Counted from the stretch's first letter, positions 17,538 through 26,315 are shown. The stretch: 64,000 nt of DNA from Bradyrhizobium sp. AUGA SZCCT0176 (GCF_018130145.1 NZ_JAFCMB010000006.1:186001-250000), one strand, 5' to 3'. Notes: generated from the sequence alone by a model not told the origin. Numbers and translations: made by a program.

Positions 17538-18085
17538 GTTCAACCGCGCGCCAGATCGGCAAGGCGCGGCTGGAAGTCATCATTGCCGACATCACCAGCT
17601 TGCGCGTTGACGCCATCGTCAACGCCGCGAATTCGTCCCTGCTCGGCGGGGGCGGCGTCGATGGGGCGATCCATCGGGCGGCTGGACCTGAGCTGTTGGC
17701 CGAGTGTCGCACCCTGAATGGTTGCGCGACTGGCGATGCCAAAATCACCCGCGGCTACCGGCTGAAAGCCCAACATGTGATCCACACAGTTGGACCGGTT
17801 TGGAACGGCGGTAACCTTGGCGAAGACGATTTGCTCGCCTCGTGTTATCGCCGCTCGATCGAACTTTGCCGGAAGCACGGTCTTGCCTCCGTGGCTTTTC
17901 CGGCGATTTCAACCGGCATCTATCGCTTCCCCGCCGAACGCGCGGCCGGGATCGCGGTCGCAACCGTGGTCGATGCGCTGGCCACGGCACCTGAAATGAC
18001 CAGCGTGATTTTTTGCTGCTTCTCCGAGGATAGCGCTCGCCTGCATGAATCGGCGCTGGCTGCCTTCGGGAGCCCTTGTGCCTGA
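17534..18085 (+). CDS. Macro domain protein (ADP-ribose / O-acetyl-ADP-ribose hydrolase type)
   Basis: About 183 residues if translation begins at the CTG at 17534. The macro-domain signature is clear: '[20 protein letters not shown]', '[13 protein letters not shown]', 'HTVGPVW' and '[12 protein letters not shown]'. Such enzymes remove ADP-ribose or hydrolyse O-acetyl-ADP-ribose. The start is a puzzle. No ATG, GTG or TTG occurs in frame between the upstream stop (17477-17479) and a TTG at 17600, and starting at 17600 would lose the first beta strand ([10 protein letters not shown]). The CTG overlaps the glutaredoxin stop as CTGA, the place where ATGA would be expected. The 5' boundary is therefore uncertain. 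Confidence 0.85.
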   Translation: MSSTARQIGKARLEVIIADITSLRVDAIVNAANSSLLGGGGVDGAIHRAAGPELLAECRTLNGCATGDAKITRGYRLKAQHVIHTVGPVWNGGNLGEDDLLASCYRRSIELCRKHGLASVAFPAISTGIYRFPAERAAGIAVATVVDALATAPEMTSVIFCCFSEDSARLHESALAAFGSPCA

Positions 18086-18103
18086 TGACACGCGACCGCT
18101 ACA

Positions 18104-18126
18104 CTCCCCGGGCGAATTCCGGGGAG
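18104..18126 (+). promoter_or_regulatory. Hairpin covering the ribosome binding site of the first serine hydrolase
   Basis: CTCCCCGG (18104-18111) pairs perfectly with CCGGGGAG (18119-18126) across the loop GCGAATT. The second arm is part of GGGGAGGGG, the ribosome binding site for the ATG at 18134. The hairpin could therefore hide the site and lower translation. Confidence 0.5.
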
Positions 18127-18133
18127 GGGTCCA

Positions 18134-19417
18134 ATGAATTCACGTCAAGTGCTGTGCGCGTTCGTTGGTGGCGCGCTGATGCTGGGGGCGCCGCCGCTCG
18201 CCCGCGCTCAAGGCACCTTCGACATGCCTGCGGGAGCACGTTTCAGTGAAGCAAAACTCGCCAAGATCAGCGAGTTCTTCGCGAACGAGGTCGCAACCGG
18301 CAAGATCGCCGGCGCGAATGTGCTGATCCAGCAGCGCGGCAAGCCGGTCTATCATCAGACCTTCGGCGTGCAGGACGTGGTCTCCAAGACGCCGATATCA
18401 GACAAGACCATCTTCCGCCTGTCGTCGCTGACCAAAGCGATCACATCAGTCGTGGCGATGCAGCTGATCCAGGACGGCAAGATCAAGCTCGACGATCCCG
18501 TCTCGAAATACATTCCGTCCTTCGCAAACATGAAGGTCGGGGTGGAGAAAAAGGCCGAGGACGGCAACAGGACGCTCGAACTGGTGCCGATGACCCGGCC
18601 CATTACCATTCTCGACCTGTTGCGTCACACCTCCGGCATCACCTATGGCTTCTATGGCGACAGTCTGGTGCGCAAGGCTTACAAGGAAGCCAACATCTAT
18701 GCGGGCGAATTCGACCTTGCCGAGTTCGCCGAACGGATCGCCAAGCTGCCGCTGCACAACCAGCCGGGCGCGCTCTGGCAATACGGCCATTCCACCGACA
18801 TCCTGGGACGGATCATGGAGATCGTGTCCGGAAAATCATTGCTCGAGATCGAGAAGGAAAAGCTGCTCGATCCGCTCGGCATGACCGACACCGGCTTCTT
18901 CGTCACCGAACCGGAGAGGTTGCAACGGCTCGCCCAGCCGGTGCCGAACGACAGTGATTTCCGTGTCGGCCGCCAGTACCGGACCGAGGTTCGCCAGAAA
19001 TGGGAATCCGCCAGCGGCGGCATGGTCTCGACCATGTCGGACTTTTCGCGCTTTGCGCAAATGCTGCTCAACGGCGGGACGTTCGAGGGCAAGACCTATC
19101 TCAGCCCGAAGACGTTCGAATTGATGGCATCGGACCATACCGGCAAGAGCTCCGGCGTCGAGCGGGACTATTTCTATTTTCCCGGTGACGGCTTCGGCAT
19201 GGGGCTTGGGTTTGCCGTGCGCACCGATCCCGGCAACGCCAAGCCTCCGCCGCCGGGATCGCTGGGCGAATTGAAATGGGACGGCGCCTCGGGTTGCTAC
19301 ATGGTGATCGACCGCAAGCAGGAAATGCTTTTCGTATTGCTGGAACAGACTCCCACCGAACGGCAGCGCGTTCAGCGCACCCTCAAGCAGTTGGTTTATG
19401 AAGCGATGGAGAATTGA
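18134..19417 (+). CDS. Exported serine hydrolase, class C beta-lactamase fold (copy 1)
   Basis: A 427-residue protein with a signal peptide ending about residue 25 ('PPLARAQ'). The active-site Ser-x-x-Lys is in 'FRLSSLTKAITSVVAMQLI', and the second-motif tyrosine is in 'WQYGHSTDILGRIMEIV' (Y-G-H instead of the Y-x-N of true beta-lactamases), so an esterase, amidase or peptidase role is more likely than penicillin hydrolysis. The third motif may be 'LKWDGASG'. The gene next to it encodes a close relative in tandem, and their ends overlap. Confidence 0.92.
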   Translation: MNSRQVLCAFVGGALMLGAPPLARAQGTFDMPAGARFSEAKLAKISEFFANEVATGKIAGANVLIQQRGKPVYHQTFGVQDVVSKTPISDKTIFRLSSLTKAITSVVAMQLIQDGKIKLDDPVSKYIPSFANMKVGVEKKAEDGNRTLELVPMTRPITILDLLRHTSGITYGFYGDSLVRKAYKEANIYAGEFDLAEFAERIAKLPLHNQPGALWQYGHSTDILGRIMEIVSGKSLLEIEKEKLLDPLGMTDTGFFVTEPERLQRLAQPVPNDSDFRVGRQYRTEVRQKWESASGGMVSTMSDFSRFAQMLLNGGTFEGKTYLSPKTFELMASDHTGKSSGVERDYFYFPGDGFGMGLGFAVRTDPGNAKPPPPGSLGELKWDGASGCYMVIDRKQEMLFVLLEQTPTERQRVQRTLKQLVYEAMEN

Positions 19418-20693
19418 CGGCGTGAGGCTCCGCGGTCTTTTCGTCGCGGCGCTGGCCGCATTCGTCGTCCTGGTCTCGTCGCATGTCGTGCGTGCCAGCG
19501 AGCCTGCGCCGGGCGCGGGAAGCTTTTCGCGCGAAGGCCTGACGCGCGTCGGCGACTATATCCGCAACGAAATCGCGACCGGCAAAATCCCCGGTGCGAT
19601 CCTGCTGATCCAGCAGCACGGCAAGCCGGTCTATTTCGAGAACTTCGGCGTCCGCGACGTCGCGACCAAATTGCCGATGACCGCGGATACCGTCTTCCGC
19701 CTCTATTCGATGTCGAAGCCGATCACCTCGGTGGCGGCGATGATGCTGGTCGAGGACGGAAAATTAAAGCTCGACGATCCCGTCTCGAAATACATCCCGG
19801 CCTTTGCGACGACAAAAGTCGGTGTCGAGAAGCGCGCCGACGATGGTACGCTGACGCTGGTCGAGGAGCCGCTCGAACGGCCCATTACGATCACCGATTT
19901 GCTGCGCCATACCTCCGGCCTGCCTTACGGTTACATGGGAGGAGGTCTCGTACGCGCCCGCTACGCCGAGGCTGGTCTCATCCGCCGCAACCTGACCAAT
20001 GCCGAGTTTGCCGAGCAAGTCGCAAAACTGCCTTTGGTCGAGCAGCCAGGCACGCGATGGGACTACGGCTATTCCACCGACGTACTGGGTCGCGTGATCG
20101 AGGTGGCGTCGGGAAAATCCCTGCTTGAATTCGAAAGGGAACGCTTGCTCGGCCCACTCGGGATGAACGAGACGGCGTTCGTCGTCGCCGATCCGGCGAT
20201 GCGGCCACGCATTGCCGAGCCGATGCCGACCGATCGCGCGATTAGCCCGGTCACCAACGTTCGGGATCCGATGGAGCCGAGGAGGATGCAGTCCGGCGGC
20301 GGCGGCATGGTGGGTACCATCGGCGACTACGCACGCTTCGCGCAGATGCTGCTGAATGGCGGCACTTTCGAAGGCCGTCGTTACCTCAGGCCCGAGACGA
20401 TCGCGCTCATGACGTCCGACCACATCGGCGCGGAAACGAAAATCGCGCGCGACTACGCTTACTACCCCGGCGAAACGAGCGGCTTCGGGCTTGGCTTTGC
20501 AGTACGCACGTCGGTGCCGCCGAACACGTCATGGCCGCTGGGCGAGTACCGTTGGGACGGCGTCGCGGGCACGTTCTTCTTCATCGATCCCAAGGACGAT
20601 ATGTTCGCGATCTGCATGGTGCAGACGCCATCGCAGCGCGGACGTATTCAGCTTGCATTGAAGACGCTGATCTATCAAGCGTTGGGGAGATGA
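19398..20693 (+). CDS. Exported serine hydrolase, class C beta-lactamase fold (copy 2)
   Basis: A 431-residue paralogue of the preceding protein, sharing long stretches such as 'KLKLDDPVSKYIPAFATTKV' and 'RPITITDLLRHTSGLPYGYM'. The nucleophile is in 'FRLYSMSKPITSVAAMMLVE' and the second-motif tyrosine in 'WDYGYSTDVLGRVIEV'. A signal peptide ends near 'VVRAS'. The ATG at 19398 overlaps the first gene by 20 bases; a GTG at 19422, five bases after that stop, would give a cleaner signal peptide and is equally possible. The two genes are an operon made by tandem duplication. Confidence 0.92.
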   Translation: MKRWRIDGVRLRGLFVAALAAFVVLVSSHVVRASEPAPGAGSFSREGLTRVGDYIRNEIATGKIPGAILLIQQHGKPVYFENFGVRDVATKLPMTADTVFRLYSMSKPITSVAAMMLVEDGKLKLDDPVSKYIPAFATTKVGVEKRADDGTLTLVEEPLERPITITDLLRHTSGLPYGYMGGGLVRARYAEAGLIRRNLTNAEFAEQVAKLPLVEQPGTRWDYGYSTDVLGRVIEVASGKSLLEFERERLLGPLGMNETAFVVADPAMRPRIAEPMPTDRAISPVTNVRDPMEPRRMQSGGGGMVGTIGDYARFAQMLLNGGTFEGRRYLRPETIALMTSDHIGAETKIARDYAYYPGETSGFGLGFAVRTSVPPNTSWPLGEYRWDGVAGTFFFIDPKDDMFAICMVQTPSQRGRIQLALKTLIYQALGR

Positions 20694-20696
20694 GCG

Positions 20697-21767
20697 TTAG
20701 GCCCCGCGCACAATCTCGCGCACGAATCCGACCGTCTCCTCGATCATCGCGGCCGTCACATCGAGATGGGTGCAGGCACGGATCCTGCCGTCCATCATCG
20801 CCAGCAGCACGCCGCGCTTGCGCAGAGCCTCGATCATCTTGTCACCCGGGATGCCGGCACCGTCAGGCTTGAAGAACACCAGGTTGGTTTCCGGCTGCTG
20901 CACCTCGACGCCATTGATCTGCGACAGCCCGCGCGCCAGCGCCCGCGCGTTGGCGTGATCGTCGGCGAGGCGGTCGACGTGATGGTCGAGCGCGTAGACG
21001 CAGGCCGCTGCGCAAATGCCGGCCTGCCGCATCGAGCCGCCCAGCCGCTGCTTCCAGCGCCAGACATTGTCGATGAAATCGCGCGAGCCAGCGATGGCGC
21101 CGCCGACGGGCGCGCCGAGGCCTTTGGAGAAATCGATCCAGGCCGAATCCCAGCCCGCAGCCATGTCGCGCGCGGAAATGCCTGACGCGACGCAGGCGTT
21201 CAAGAGCCGCGCACCGTCCATATGGGTGACGAGCCCGTTGGCCTTGGCGATTTCGACGACCTCATCCAGCGCGGCCTTCTTCCAAATCGTGCCGCCGCCG
21301 ATATTGGCGGTCTGTTCGACGCTGACGACGGTTTGCGGCGGCTGGTAGCGCGAGCGTGGGTGAAGCGCGGCCAGAAACGTCTCCGGCGAGAATTGCCCGT
21401 CGTCGCCCGGCAGTGGCGTGATCTGGAAGCCGCCGAGCGCGGCATGCGCACCACCTTCGCGGGCGATGATGTGCGCGCTGACATGCGCCAGGATCTCGTC
21501 GCCCGGCCGGCACCAGGACAAGGTCGCCGCGACGTTGCACATGGTGCCCGACGGCATGAACACGGCCGCCTCCTTGCCGAGCAGGTCGGCGACGCGTTCG
21601 CAGAGCAGATTGACGGTCGGATCGTCGCCGATCTGTTCGTCACCAACCTCGGCCCGCGCCATTGCCTCGCGCATCGCCGGCGTGGGGCGGGTCTGGGTAT
21701 CCGACAGCAGGTTGATACGGACCGGCGCTGCCTTGGGATCGCGCGGAGGAGGGGTGTAATAGGTCAT
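20697..21767 (-). CDS. Low-specificity L-threonine aldolase (GLY1/LtaE type)
   Basis: A 356-residue fold-type I PLP enzyme that cleaves threonine or allo-threonine to glycine and acetaldehyde. Features are 'RINLLSDTQTRPTPAMREAM' at the N-terminus, 'DDPTVNLLCERVADLLGKEA', 'HMDGARLLNA' (PLP-interacting Asp and Arg) and the Schiff-base lysine in 'WIDFSKGLGAPVGGAIAGS'. The ATG at 21767 is preferred because longer forms run into the upstream gene. It ends four bases from the tandem hydrolase pair, facing it, and lies 45 bases after the alpha-hydroxy acid dehydrogenase gene, so these two may be co-transcribed. Confidence 0.93.
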   Translation of the reverse strand: MTYYTPPPRDPKAAPVRINLLSDTQTRPTPAMREAMARAEVGDEQIGDDPTVNLLCERVADLLGKEAAVFMPSGTMCNVAATLSWCRPGDEILAHVSAHIIAREGGAHAALGGFQITPLPGDDGQFSPETFLAALHPRSRYQPPQTVVSVEQTANIGGGTIWKKAALDEVVEIAKANGLVTHMDGARLLNACVASGISARDMAAGWDSAWIDFSKGLGAPVGGAIAGSRDFIDNVWRWKQRLGGSMRQAGICAAACVYALDHHVDRLADDHANARALARGLSQINGVEVQQPETNLVFFKPDGAGIPGDKMIEALRKRGVLLAMMDGRIRACTHLDVTAAMIEETVGFVREIVRGA

Positions 21768-21811
21768 TGGCTGGCTCTCGGTAGTTGCAAGACGGCGAGG
21801 AGAGGAGGGAA

Positions 21812-22957
21812 TTATCTGAAGCGCAGATTTTCGCGTGACAACTGGTCGATCGATCTGCACCCCATCAGCTTCATGTCGCGCTCGATCTCGGCCCGCATCA
21901 GGCCGAGCGCACGCTCAACGCCGGCCTGGCCGGCTGCCGCGAGAGGATAAAGATAGAAGCGGCCGACGCCAACCGCTTTGGCCCCCAGCGACAATGCTTT
22001 CAGGACATGGGTGCCACGCTGGATTCCGCCGTCCATGATGACGTCGATCCGGTCGCCGACGGCATCGACGATTTCAGCCAGTTGATCGAACGCCGCCCGC
22101 GAGCCGTCGAGCTGCCGGCCGCCATGGTTGGACAGGATGATTCCGGTGCAGCCGATCTCGACGGCGCGTTTGGCATCGGCCACCGACATGATGCCTTTCA
22201 GGCAGAATTGTCCGTTCCATAGCTTCACCATTTCGGCGACGTCGTCCCAGGTCATGGAAGGGTCGAGCATTTCGGTGAAATAGCGCCCGATCGACATGGC
22301 GCCGCCGCTCATATCGACGTGCTCGTCGAGCTGAGGCAGTTTGAAGCCCTCATGGGTGAGATAGTTGATGCCCCACATCGGCTTGATTGCGAACTGGGCC
22401 ATGCCGGCAAGCGTCAGGCGGAAGGGAATCGAGAATCCGGTACGCAAATCGCGTTCGCGGTTGCCGCCGGTGATGCTGTCCACCGTCAGCATCATGACGT
22501 TGACGCCGGCTTGCTTCGCCCGCTGCATCATGGCGCGGTTGAGGCCGCGATCGCGGTGAAAATAGAACTGATAGACCTGCGGCGTATCGTGCGCCTTGCG
22601 CAATTCCTCAAGGCTCACCGTGCCGAGCGAGGATACGCCGAACATCGTGCCGTACTTCGCCGCCGCTGCGGCTACCGCGCGCTCTCCGGTATGGTGGAAC
22701 AGGCGCTGCAGCGCGGTCGGCGAGCAATAGACCGGCATCGCCAGTTTCTGGCCCATGACGGTCACCGACATGTCGATGGCCTCCACGCCGCGCAGGACGT
22801 TGGGGACCAGATCGCAGCGCTCGAAGCTTTGGGTATTCCGGCGCAGCGTTGCCTCGTCGTCGGCGGCGCCGTCGATGTAATTGAAGATCGGGCCGGGCAA
22901 GCGCTGTTGCGCCAGCTTGCGGAAATCATGGAAGTTGTGGCAGTCGCTCAGGCGCAT
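21812..22957 (-). CDS. FMN-dependent alpha-hydroxy acid dehydrogenase (LldD-like)
   Basis: A 381-residue TIM-barrel flavoenzyme of the L-lactate dehydrogenase / glycolate oxidase family. 'RLPGPIFNYIDGAADDEATL' is the conserved N-terminal block, and the active-site histidine and arginine are in 'IILSNHGGRQLDGSRAAFDQ'. It oxidises an L-2-hydroxy acid (lactate, glycolate or mandelate) at FMN. There is no lactate permease gene nearby, so lactate is a likely but unproven substrate. The start has GGGAACGCC upstream. Confidence 0.92.
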   Translation of the reverse strand: MRLSDCHNFHDFRKLAQQRLPGPIFNYIDGAADDEATLRRNTQSFERCDLVPNVLRGVEAIDMSVTVMGQKLAMPVYCSPTALQRLFHHTGERAVAAAAAKYGTMFGVSSLGTVSLEELRKAHDTPQVYQFYFHRDRGLNRAMMQRAKQAGVNVMMLTVDSITGGNRERDLRTGFSIPFRLTLAGMAQFAIKPMWGINYLTHEGFKLPQLDEHVDMSGGAMSIGRYFTEMLDPSMTWDDVAEMVKLWNGQFCLKGIMSVADAKRAVEIGCTGIILSNHGGRQLDGSRAAFDQLAEIVDAVGDRIDVIMDGGIQRGTHVLKALSLGAKAVGVGRFYLYPLAAAGQAGVERALGLMRAEIERDMKLMGCRSIDQLSRENLRFR

Positions 22958-22979
22958 GGGGCGTTCCCATTGGGGGCAG

Positions 22980-23010
22980 AAAAAAGGCCCCGGTTTTCCC
23001 GGGGCCTTTA
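22980..23010 (-). terminator. Rho-independent terminator of rpsD
   Basis: Read on the minus strand, AAAGGCCCCGG, a short loop and CCGGGGCCTTTTTT make an 11-bp GC-rich stem followed by a run of six T. It begins 23 bases after the rpsD stop codon. Confidence 0.92.
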
Positions 23011-23032
23011 ATAACTCGAAAATGCGTTCCGA

Positions 23033-23650
23033 TCAGCGCGAATAGAACTCGACGATCAGATGCGGCTCCATCTGCACCGCGAACGGCACGTCCGACAGCG
23101 CCGGGATGCGGGTGAACTTCGCCGTCATCTTGGAGTGATCGGCCTCGATGAAGTCGGGCACGTCGCGCTCGCCGAGCTGGACGGCTTCCAGCACCGGGGT
23201 GAGCTGCCTGGAGGATTCCTTGATCTCGACGACGTCGCCGGGCTTGACCTTGTAGCTCGAAATGTTGACGCGGCGGCCGTTCACCTTGATGTGGCCGTGG
23301 TTGATGAACTGGCGCGCGGCGAACATGGTGGCGACGAACTTGGCGCGATACACCACGGTATCGAGGCGGCGCTCGAGGAGGCCGATCAGGTTTTCACCGG
23401 TGTCGCCCTTCATCCGGCCGGCTTCGACATAGATGCCGTGGAACTGGCGCTCGGAAATGTTGGCGTAATAGCCCTTGAGCTTCTGCTTGGCGCGGAGCTG
23501 CACGCCGAAGTCGGACAGCTTGCCCTTGCGGCGCTGGCCGTGCTGGCCGGGGCCGTATTCACGGCGGTTCACGGGGCTCTTGGGGCGGCCCCAGATATTC
23601 TGGCCCATACGGCGATCGATCTTGTATTTCGCCTCACTGCGCTTAGTCAT
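23033..23650 (-). CDS. rpsD: 30S ribosomal protein S4
   Basis: A 205-residue ribosomal protein that starts small-subunit assembly by binding 16S rRNA. '[20 protein letters not shown]' is the S4 N-terminal block, and the S4 RNA-binding domain is visible as '[20 protein letters not shown]' to '[20 protein letters not shown]'. It is a single-gene unit with a good ribosome binding site (AGAGGA) and its own terminator. A seven-base-arm palindrome in the leader (about 23702-23716) could be regulatory, but that is speculation. Confidence 0.98.
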   Translation of the reverse strand: MTKRSEAKYKIDRRMGQNIWGRPKSPVNRREYGPGQHGQRRKGKLSDFGVQLRAKQKLKGYYANISERQFHGIYVEAGRMKGDTGENLIGLLERRLDTVVYRAKFVATMFAARQFINHGHIKVNGRRVNISSYKVKPGDVVEIKESSRQLTPVLEAVQLGERDVPDFIEADHSKMTAKFTRIPALSDVPFAVQMEPHLIVEFYSR

Positions 23651-23842
23651 CGCGTCCTCTTGATAAGTTTGGGTTTTGAGGAGACGCGCCCTCCTGTGCG
23701 CCGGGAACTTCCCGGTGCCGACAGGTCCGCCTCGAAAGCTTCAAGGAGAACCACGGGTCGCGAAACGCAACGCGGGCCGAAAACGGCCCGCGAGCAAGCG
23801 GGTTATTAGGGAGAAAGCGCCGTTCTGTCAATGCGAAGGGCA

Positions 23843-23934
23843 CGTCATTCCGCGGCGCGAAGCGAACCCGGAATCTCGAGATCCCCCGGGGTGCAATTGC
23901 ACCCCCGGAGGTTCGCTTCGCCCCCGGGACGACG
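23843..23934. repeat. Palindromic intergenic repeat, family A copy 2
   Basis: Begins CGTCATTCC like copy 1 and ends CCCGGGACGACGG. It has GCGAAGCGAACC pairing with GGTTCGCTTCGC and the core GGGGTGCAATTGCACCCC, so nearly the whole element is one imperfect hairpin. It separates the rpsD leader from the next gene's 3' end. Confidence 0.75.
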
Positions 23935-23946
23935 GCCAAGAAGCCG

Positions 23947-24738
23947 TCAAGTCGCGACCGCCCGGACCGCTTTTGGCTCGGTTTGCTGCCGATTCGAGCG
24001 CAATTCGCCGGCGATTTCGGTGTTCAGCACCTGTTCCAGCCGATTCAGCACCTTGGCGATCAGGGCGGCATCGGTAATCCGGTGGTCCCAGCGCAGCACG
24101 ACGTCGATCGTCTGGTCCGGTTTCTCGACCCCGTAGCTCAGGACGAACGGGCCCGGGCTCAGGGCGTGGAGCTGGCCGGCGCCATAGGCGGCCACGGACG
24201 TGACCCCGAAACTGCCGAAATAATTGGCGCGCTGGCGGCCGAAATTGAGCCCGATCGCCCAGAACAGCCGGCGCACCGGCAGCGGCAGCCGGGTCGTGCG
24301 CAAGATTTTCCGGAACGCCGGCACCTGTTCGATCGGCGCCTCCTTGGCATGCCGGATCATCGCATCGACGTCCGCGAGCGACATTTCATCGGGGGCGGTG
24401 ACCTTTTGCGGCAGCACGCAATCCTGGCCGTCTTCGACGCGCGCGATCGCCACCATCGCGACGCTGCGCGGCAGTTCGTAGAACGCAGGCGTTGGCCATT
24501 TGACGTAGAGCGTGCGCAGCACCGGCTGCTCCTTGGCGACCAGCGCGAACGCCTTGACGAAGATCGCCGCCCAACCCGGCCGCACGGCGGCCTGCGCGCG
24601 GGCCTCCAGCAGCCCGCGGATATTGAGCGGCCGCGCCAGCGAGACAAACGGCACGCGGTTCGACGCATGCATGAGGTCAGCGATGAGACGGCGCGGCAAT
24701 GTTATTTTTCGAACCGTTCCGCGCATGGCTCCGCTCAA
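23947..24738 (-). CDS. Stand-alone 2-oxoacid dehydrogenase E2-like acyltransferase domain
   Basis: A 263-residue protein that resembles only the C-terminal catalytic domain of dihydrolipoyl acyltransferases. The catalytic motif is seen as 'RWDHRITDAALIAKVLNRLE' (compare DHRxxDG in E2 enzymes), about residues 216-235. No lipoyl or subunit-binding domain is present, and no E1 or E3 gene is close. The glycine usually after the aspartate is alanine here. It may acylate a small CoA-linked substrate in the manner of chloramphenicol acetyltransferase, which shares the fold, but the substrate is unknown. The basic N-terminus (MRGTVRKITLPRRL) is not an export signal. Confidence 0.75.
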   Translation of the reverse strand: MSGAMRGTVRKITLPRRLIADLMHASNRVPFVSLARPLNIRGLLEARAQAAVRPGWAAIFVKAFALVAKEQPVLRTLYVKWPTPAFYELPRSVAMVAIARVEDGQDCVLPQKVTAPDEMSLADVDAMIRHAKEAPIEQVPAFRKILRTTRLPLPVRRLFWAIGLNFGRQRANYFGSFGVTSVAAYGAGQLHALSPGPFVLSYGVEKPDQTIDVVLRWDHRITDAALIAKVLNRLEQVLNTEIAGELRSNRQQTEPKAVRAVAT

Positions 24739-24879
24739 CTTCCCGCAATCAACAAATCAGAAAAACCGGCGGGCCCAACGACCCGCCAATCCCCTGATGT
24801 AGCACGAACCGGCCGGTTTGACGCCAGAGCCTTTCCGTTTCGATTGCATCGAAACGGGGTTCTGGGTCCTTATTTTTGA

Positions 24880-24947
24880 CGCGTTTTCTTGACGCGAACC
24901 GGGTCCACCCACGGATCAAGTCCGAGGGCATGCTTCGCTGGAAAACG
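24880..24947. repeat. GCGTTTTC...GAAAACG repeat, family C copy 2
   Basis: Contains GACGCGTTTTCTTGACGCGAACC, GGATCAAGTCCGAGG and CATGCTTCGCTGGAAAACG. The blocks recur in copy 4 (27768-27878) in the same order. It lies in the 216-base gap before the cupin gene's 3' end. A second short hairpin (TTTCCGTTTCGATTGCATCGAAACGG) precedes it at 24830-24860. Confidence 0.65.
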
Positions 24948-24954
24948 TACAGCC

Positions 24955-25341
24955 TTATGGCGCCGGTTTGGCCAATGGTTCGCCCGCCTTGACGACGTAA
25001 ACCCCAAGCACTTTGAAGGGCTTGTCGCCGGCCTTGGCGTCGTGAACGGCGCCCTCCGGGATCTGGTAGGATTCGCCGGCCTTGATCTTCACGGGCGGCT
25101 TGCCGTCGATGATGAGCTCAAGCTCGCCCTCGAGCACATAGCCGGTCTCGGCGCCGGGATGGGTATGGCGGCCGGCCGCGCCGCCGGCAGGCACTTCCGC
25201 AATCGCGGTGACGGTGTTGTAGCCGGGCGGGAAATCGAGTTTTTGCAGCGGGGTGCGCTTGATGCCGCTTTGCTGGGCAATCGCAACCCCGGCGCCGGCG
25301 AAGGCAATGACGGTCAGTCCGAGCAGAATTTTCCTGATCAT
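24955..25341 (-). CDS. Exported small cupin protein
   Basis: A 128-residue protein with a signal peptide ending 'GVAIAQ' and one cupin domain. Cupin motif 1 is 'GRHTHPGAETGYVLEGELEL' (two His and a Glu for metal binding), and motif 2 is 'IPEGAVHDAKAGDKP'. Periplasmic cupins of this size bind a metal and a small ligand; enzyme activity is unknown. It is a single-gene unit flanked by two family C repeats. Confidence 0.88.
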   Translation of the reverse strand: MIRKILLGLTVIAFAGAGVAIAQQSGIKRTPLQKLDFPPGYNTVTAIAEVPAGGAAGRHTHPGAETGYVLEGELELIIDGKPPVKIKAGESYQIPEGAVHDAKAGDKPFKVLGVYVVKAGEPLAKPAP

Positions 25342-25424
25342 GATGTTTGTTCTCCCTGTCGGAAAAGACTAGCAGCGACACCGCGGTGGGCAAAGCGGGG
25401 CGGGCAGCTAGACTCTTGTCTTGA

Positions 25425-25470
25425 CGCGTTTTCTTCACGCGAACCGGTAGCCACTTCGCTCGAAAACGCT
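25425..25470. repeat. GCGTTTTC...GAAAACGC repeat, family C copy 3 (short form)
   Basis: GACGCGTTTTCTTCACGCGAACCGG followed by CTTCGCTCGAAAACGCT. It lacks the GGATCAAGTCCGAGG centre of the longer copies. It lies directly after the aldolase gene stop. Confidence 0.65.
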
Positions 25471-26286
25471 CTATCGCTTGATCCCTTCAAAGCTCGCGGC
25501 GATGCCGCGCTGAAACAGTGACCAGTCGAAGCCGAGCGCGAGCGCCACATAACCGCGCTCGATCATTTTATTGGCCTGTTCGGCGGATCGCGCGACGCCG
25601 CCGATCGGCACGCCGCTCTTGAGGATGCCTTCCTCGGCGCGCTGCATCAGCGCGACCACCTGGGGATCGTCGGGCAGGCCACGCTTGTTGATGGAGGTCG
25701 CAAGGTCGCCGGGGCCGATCACCGCAAGGTCGATGCCTGGCGTTGCCATGATCTCGTCGATGCGGCTGACCGCCTCGACATGTTCGATGGTGATCATGCA
25801 GATCATGTCATCGTCGGCGGTCGCCATGTAGTCCGGCATCGACACGCCCCAGCGGAACGGCGCGTGAAACGGGCCCCACAGCCGGTCGCCCTTCGGCGGA
25901 TAGCGCACGCTGCGCACCGCCTTTTCGGCGTCCGCTGCGCTGCAGATCATCGGAAAATTGATGCCGAGCGCGCCGATGTCCATCGGCGCCTTCGCCAAAT
26001 GCGGCTCGTTGGCCGCGATCCGCACCATCGGCACGCAGGGCGTGCCTGAAGTGGCCGTGATCATCGCATGCGCGGAGCCGAGATCGATCGGGCCGTGTTC
26101 GAGGTCGACGATGATCCAGTCGATCCCGGTGCGGGCCATGATCTGCACCGTCTGGAGCGAGGGGATGGTCGCGATGGCGCCGAAGGTCGGGCGCTTCTCG
26201 CGCCATTGCTGACGGAGACGGTTGAGCGGCGTGAGGGAGGCAGAGGTCAATTGCAAGGCTCCGTTGGGCGGGCAGGGTGTATGCAC
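25471..26286 (-). CDS. HpcH/HpaI family aldolase
   Basis: A protein of about 259-271 residues with the class II HpcH/HpaI TIM-barrel: 'GIDWIIVDLEHGPIDLGSAH' with the catalytic His and the Asp/Glu metal region, 'MICMITIEHVEAVSRIDEIM' and 'GIDLAVIGPGDLATSIN'. Such enzymes reversibly split 2-keto-4-hydroxy acids to pyruvate and an aldehyde using a divalent metal. The codon at 26286 is GTG without a good ribosome site; a TTG at 26250 with GGAG eight bases before it may be the true start. The natural substrate is not evident. Confidence 0.9.
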   Translation of the reverse strand: MHTPCPPNGALQLTSASLTPLNRLRQQWREKRPTFGAIATIPSLQTVQIMARTGIDWIIVDLEHGPIDLGSAHAMITATSGTPCVPMVRIAANEPHLAKAPMDIGALGINFPMICSAADAEKAVRSVRYPPKGDRLWGPFHAPFRWGVSMPDYMATADDDMICMITIEHVEAVSRIDEIMATPGIDLAVIGPGDLATSINKRGLPDDPQVVALMQRAEEGILKSGVPIGGVARSAEQANKMIERGYVALALGFDWSLFQRGIAASFEGIKR

Positions 26287-26315
26287 GGCGATCAGAGTAA
26301 CGGTGTAGCATCCTC

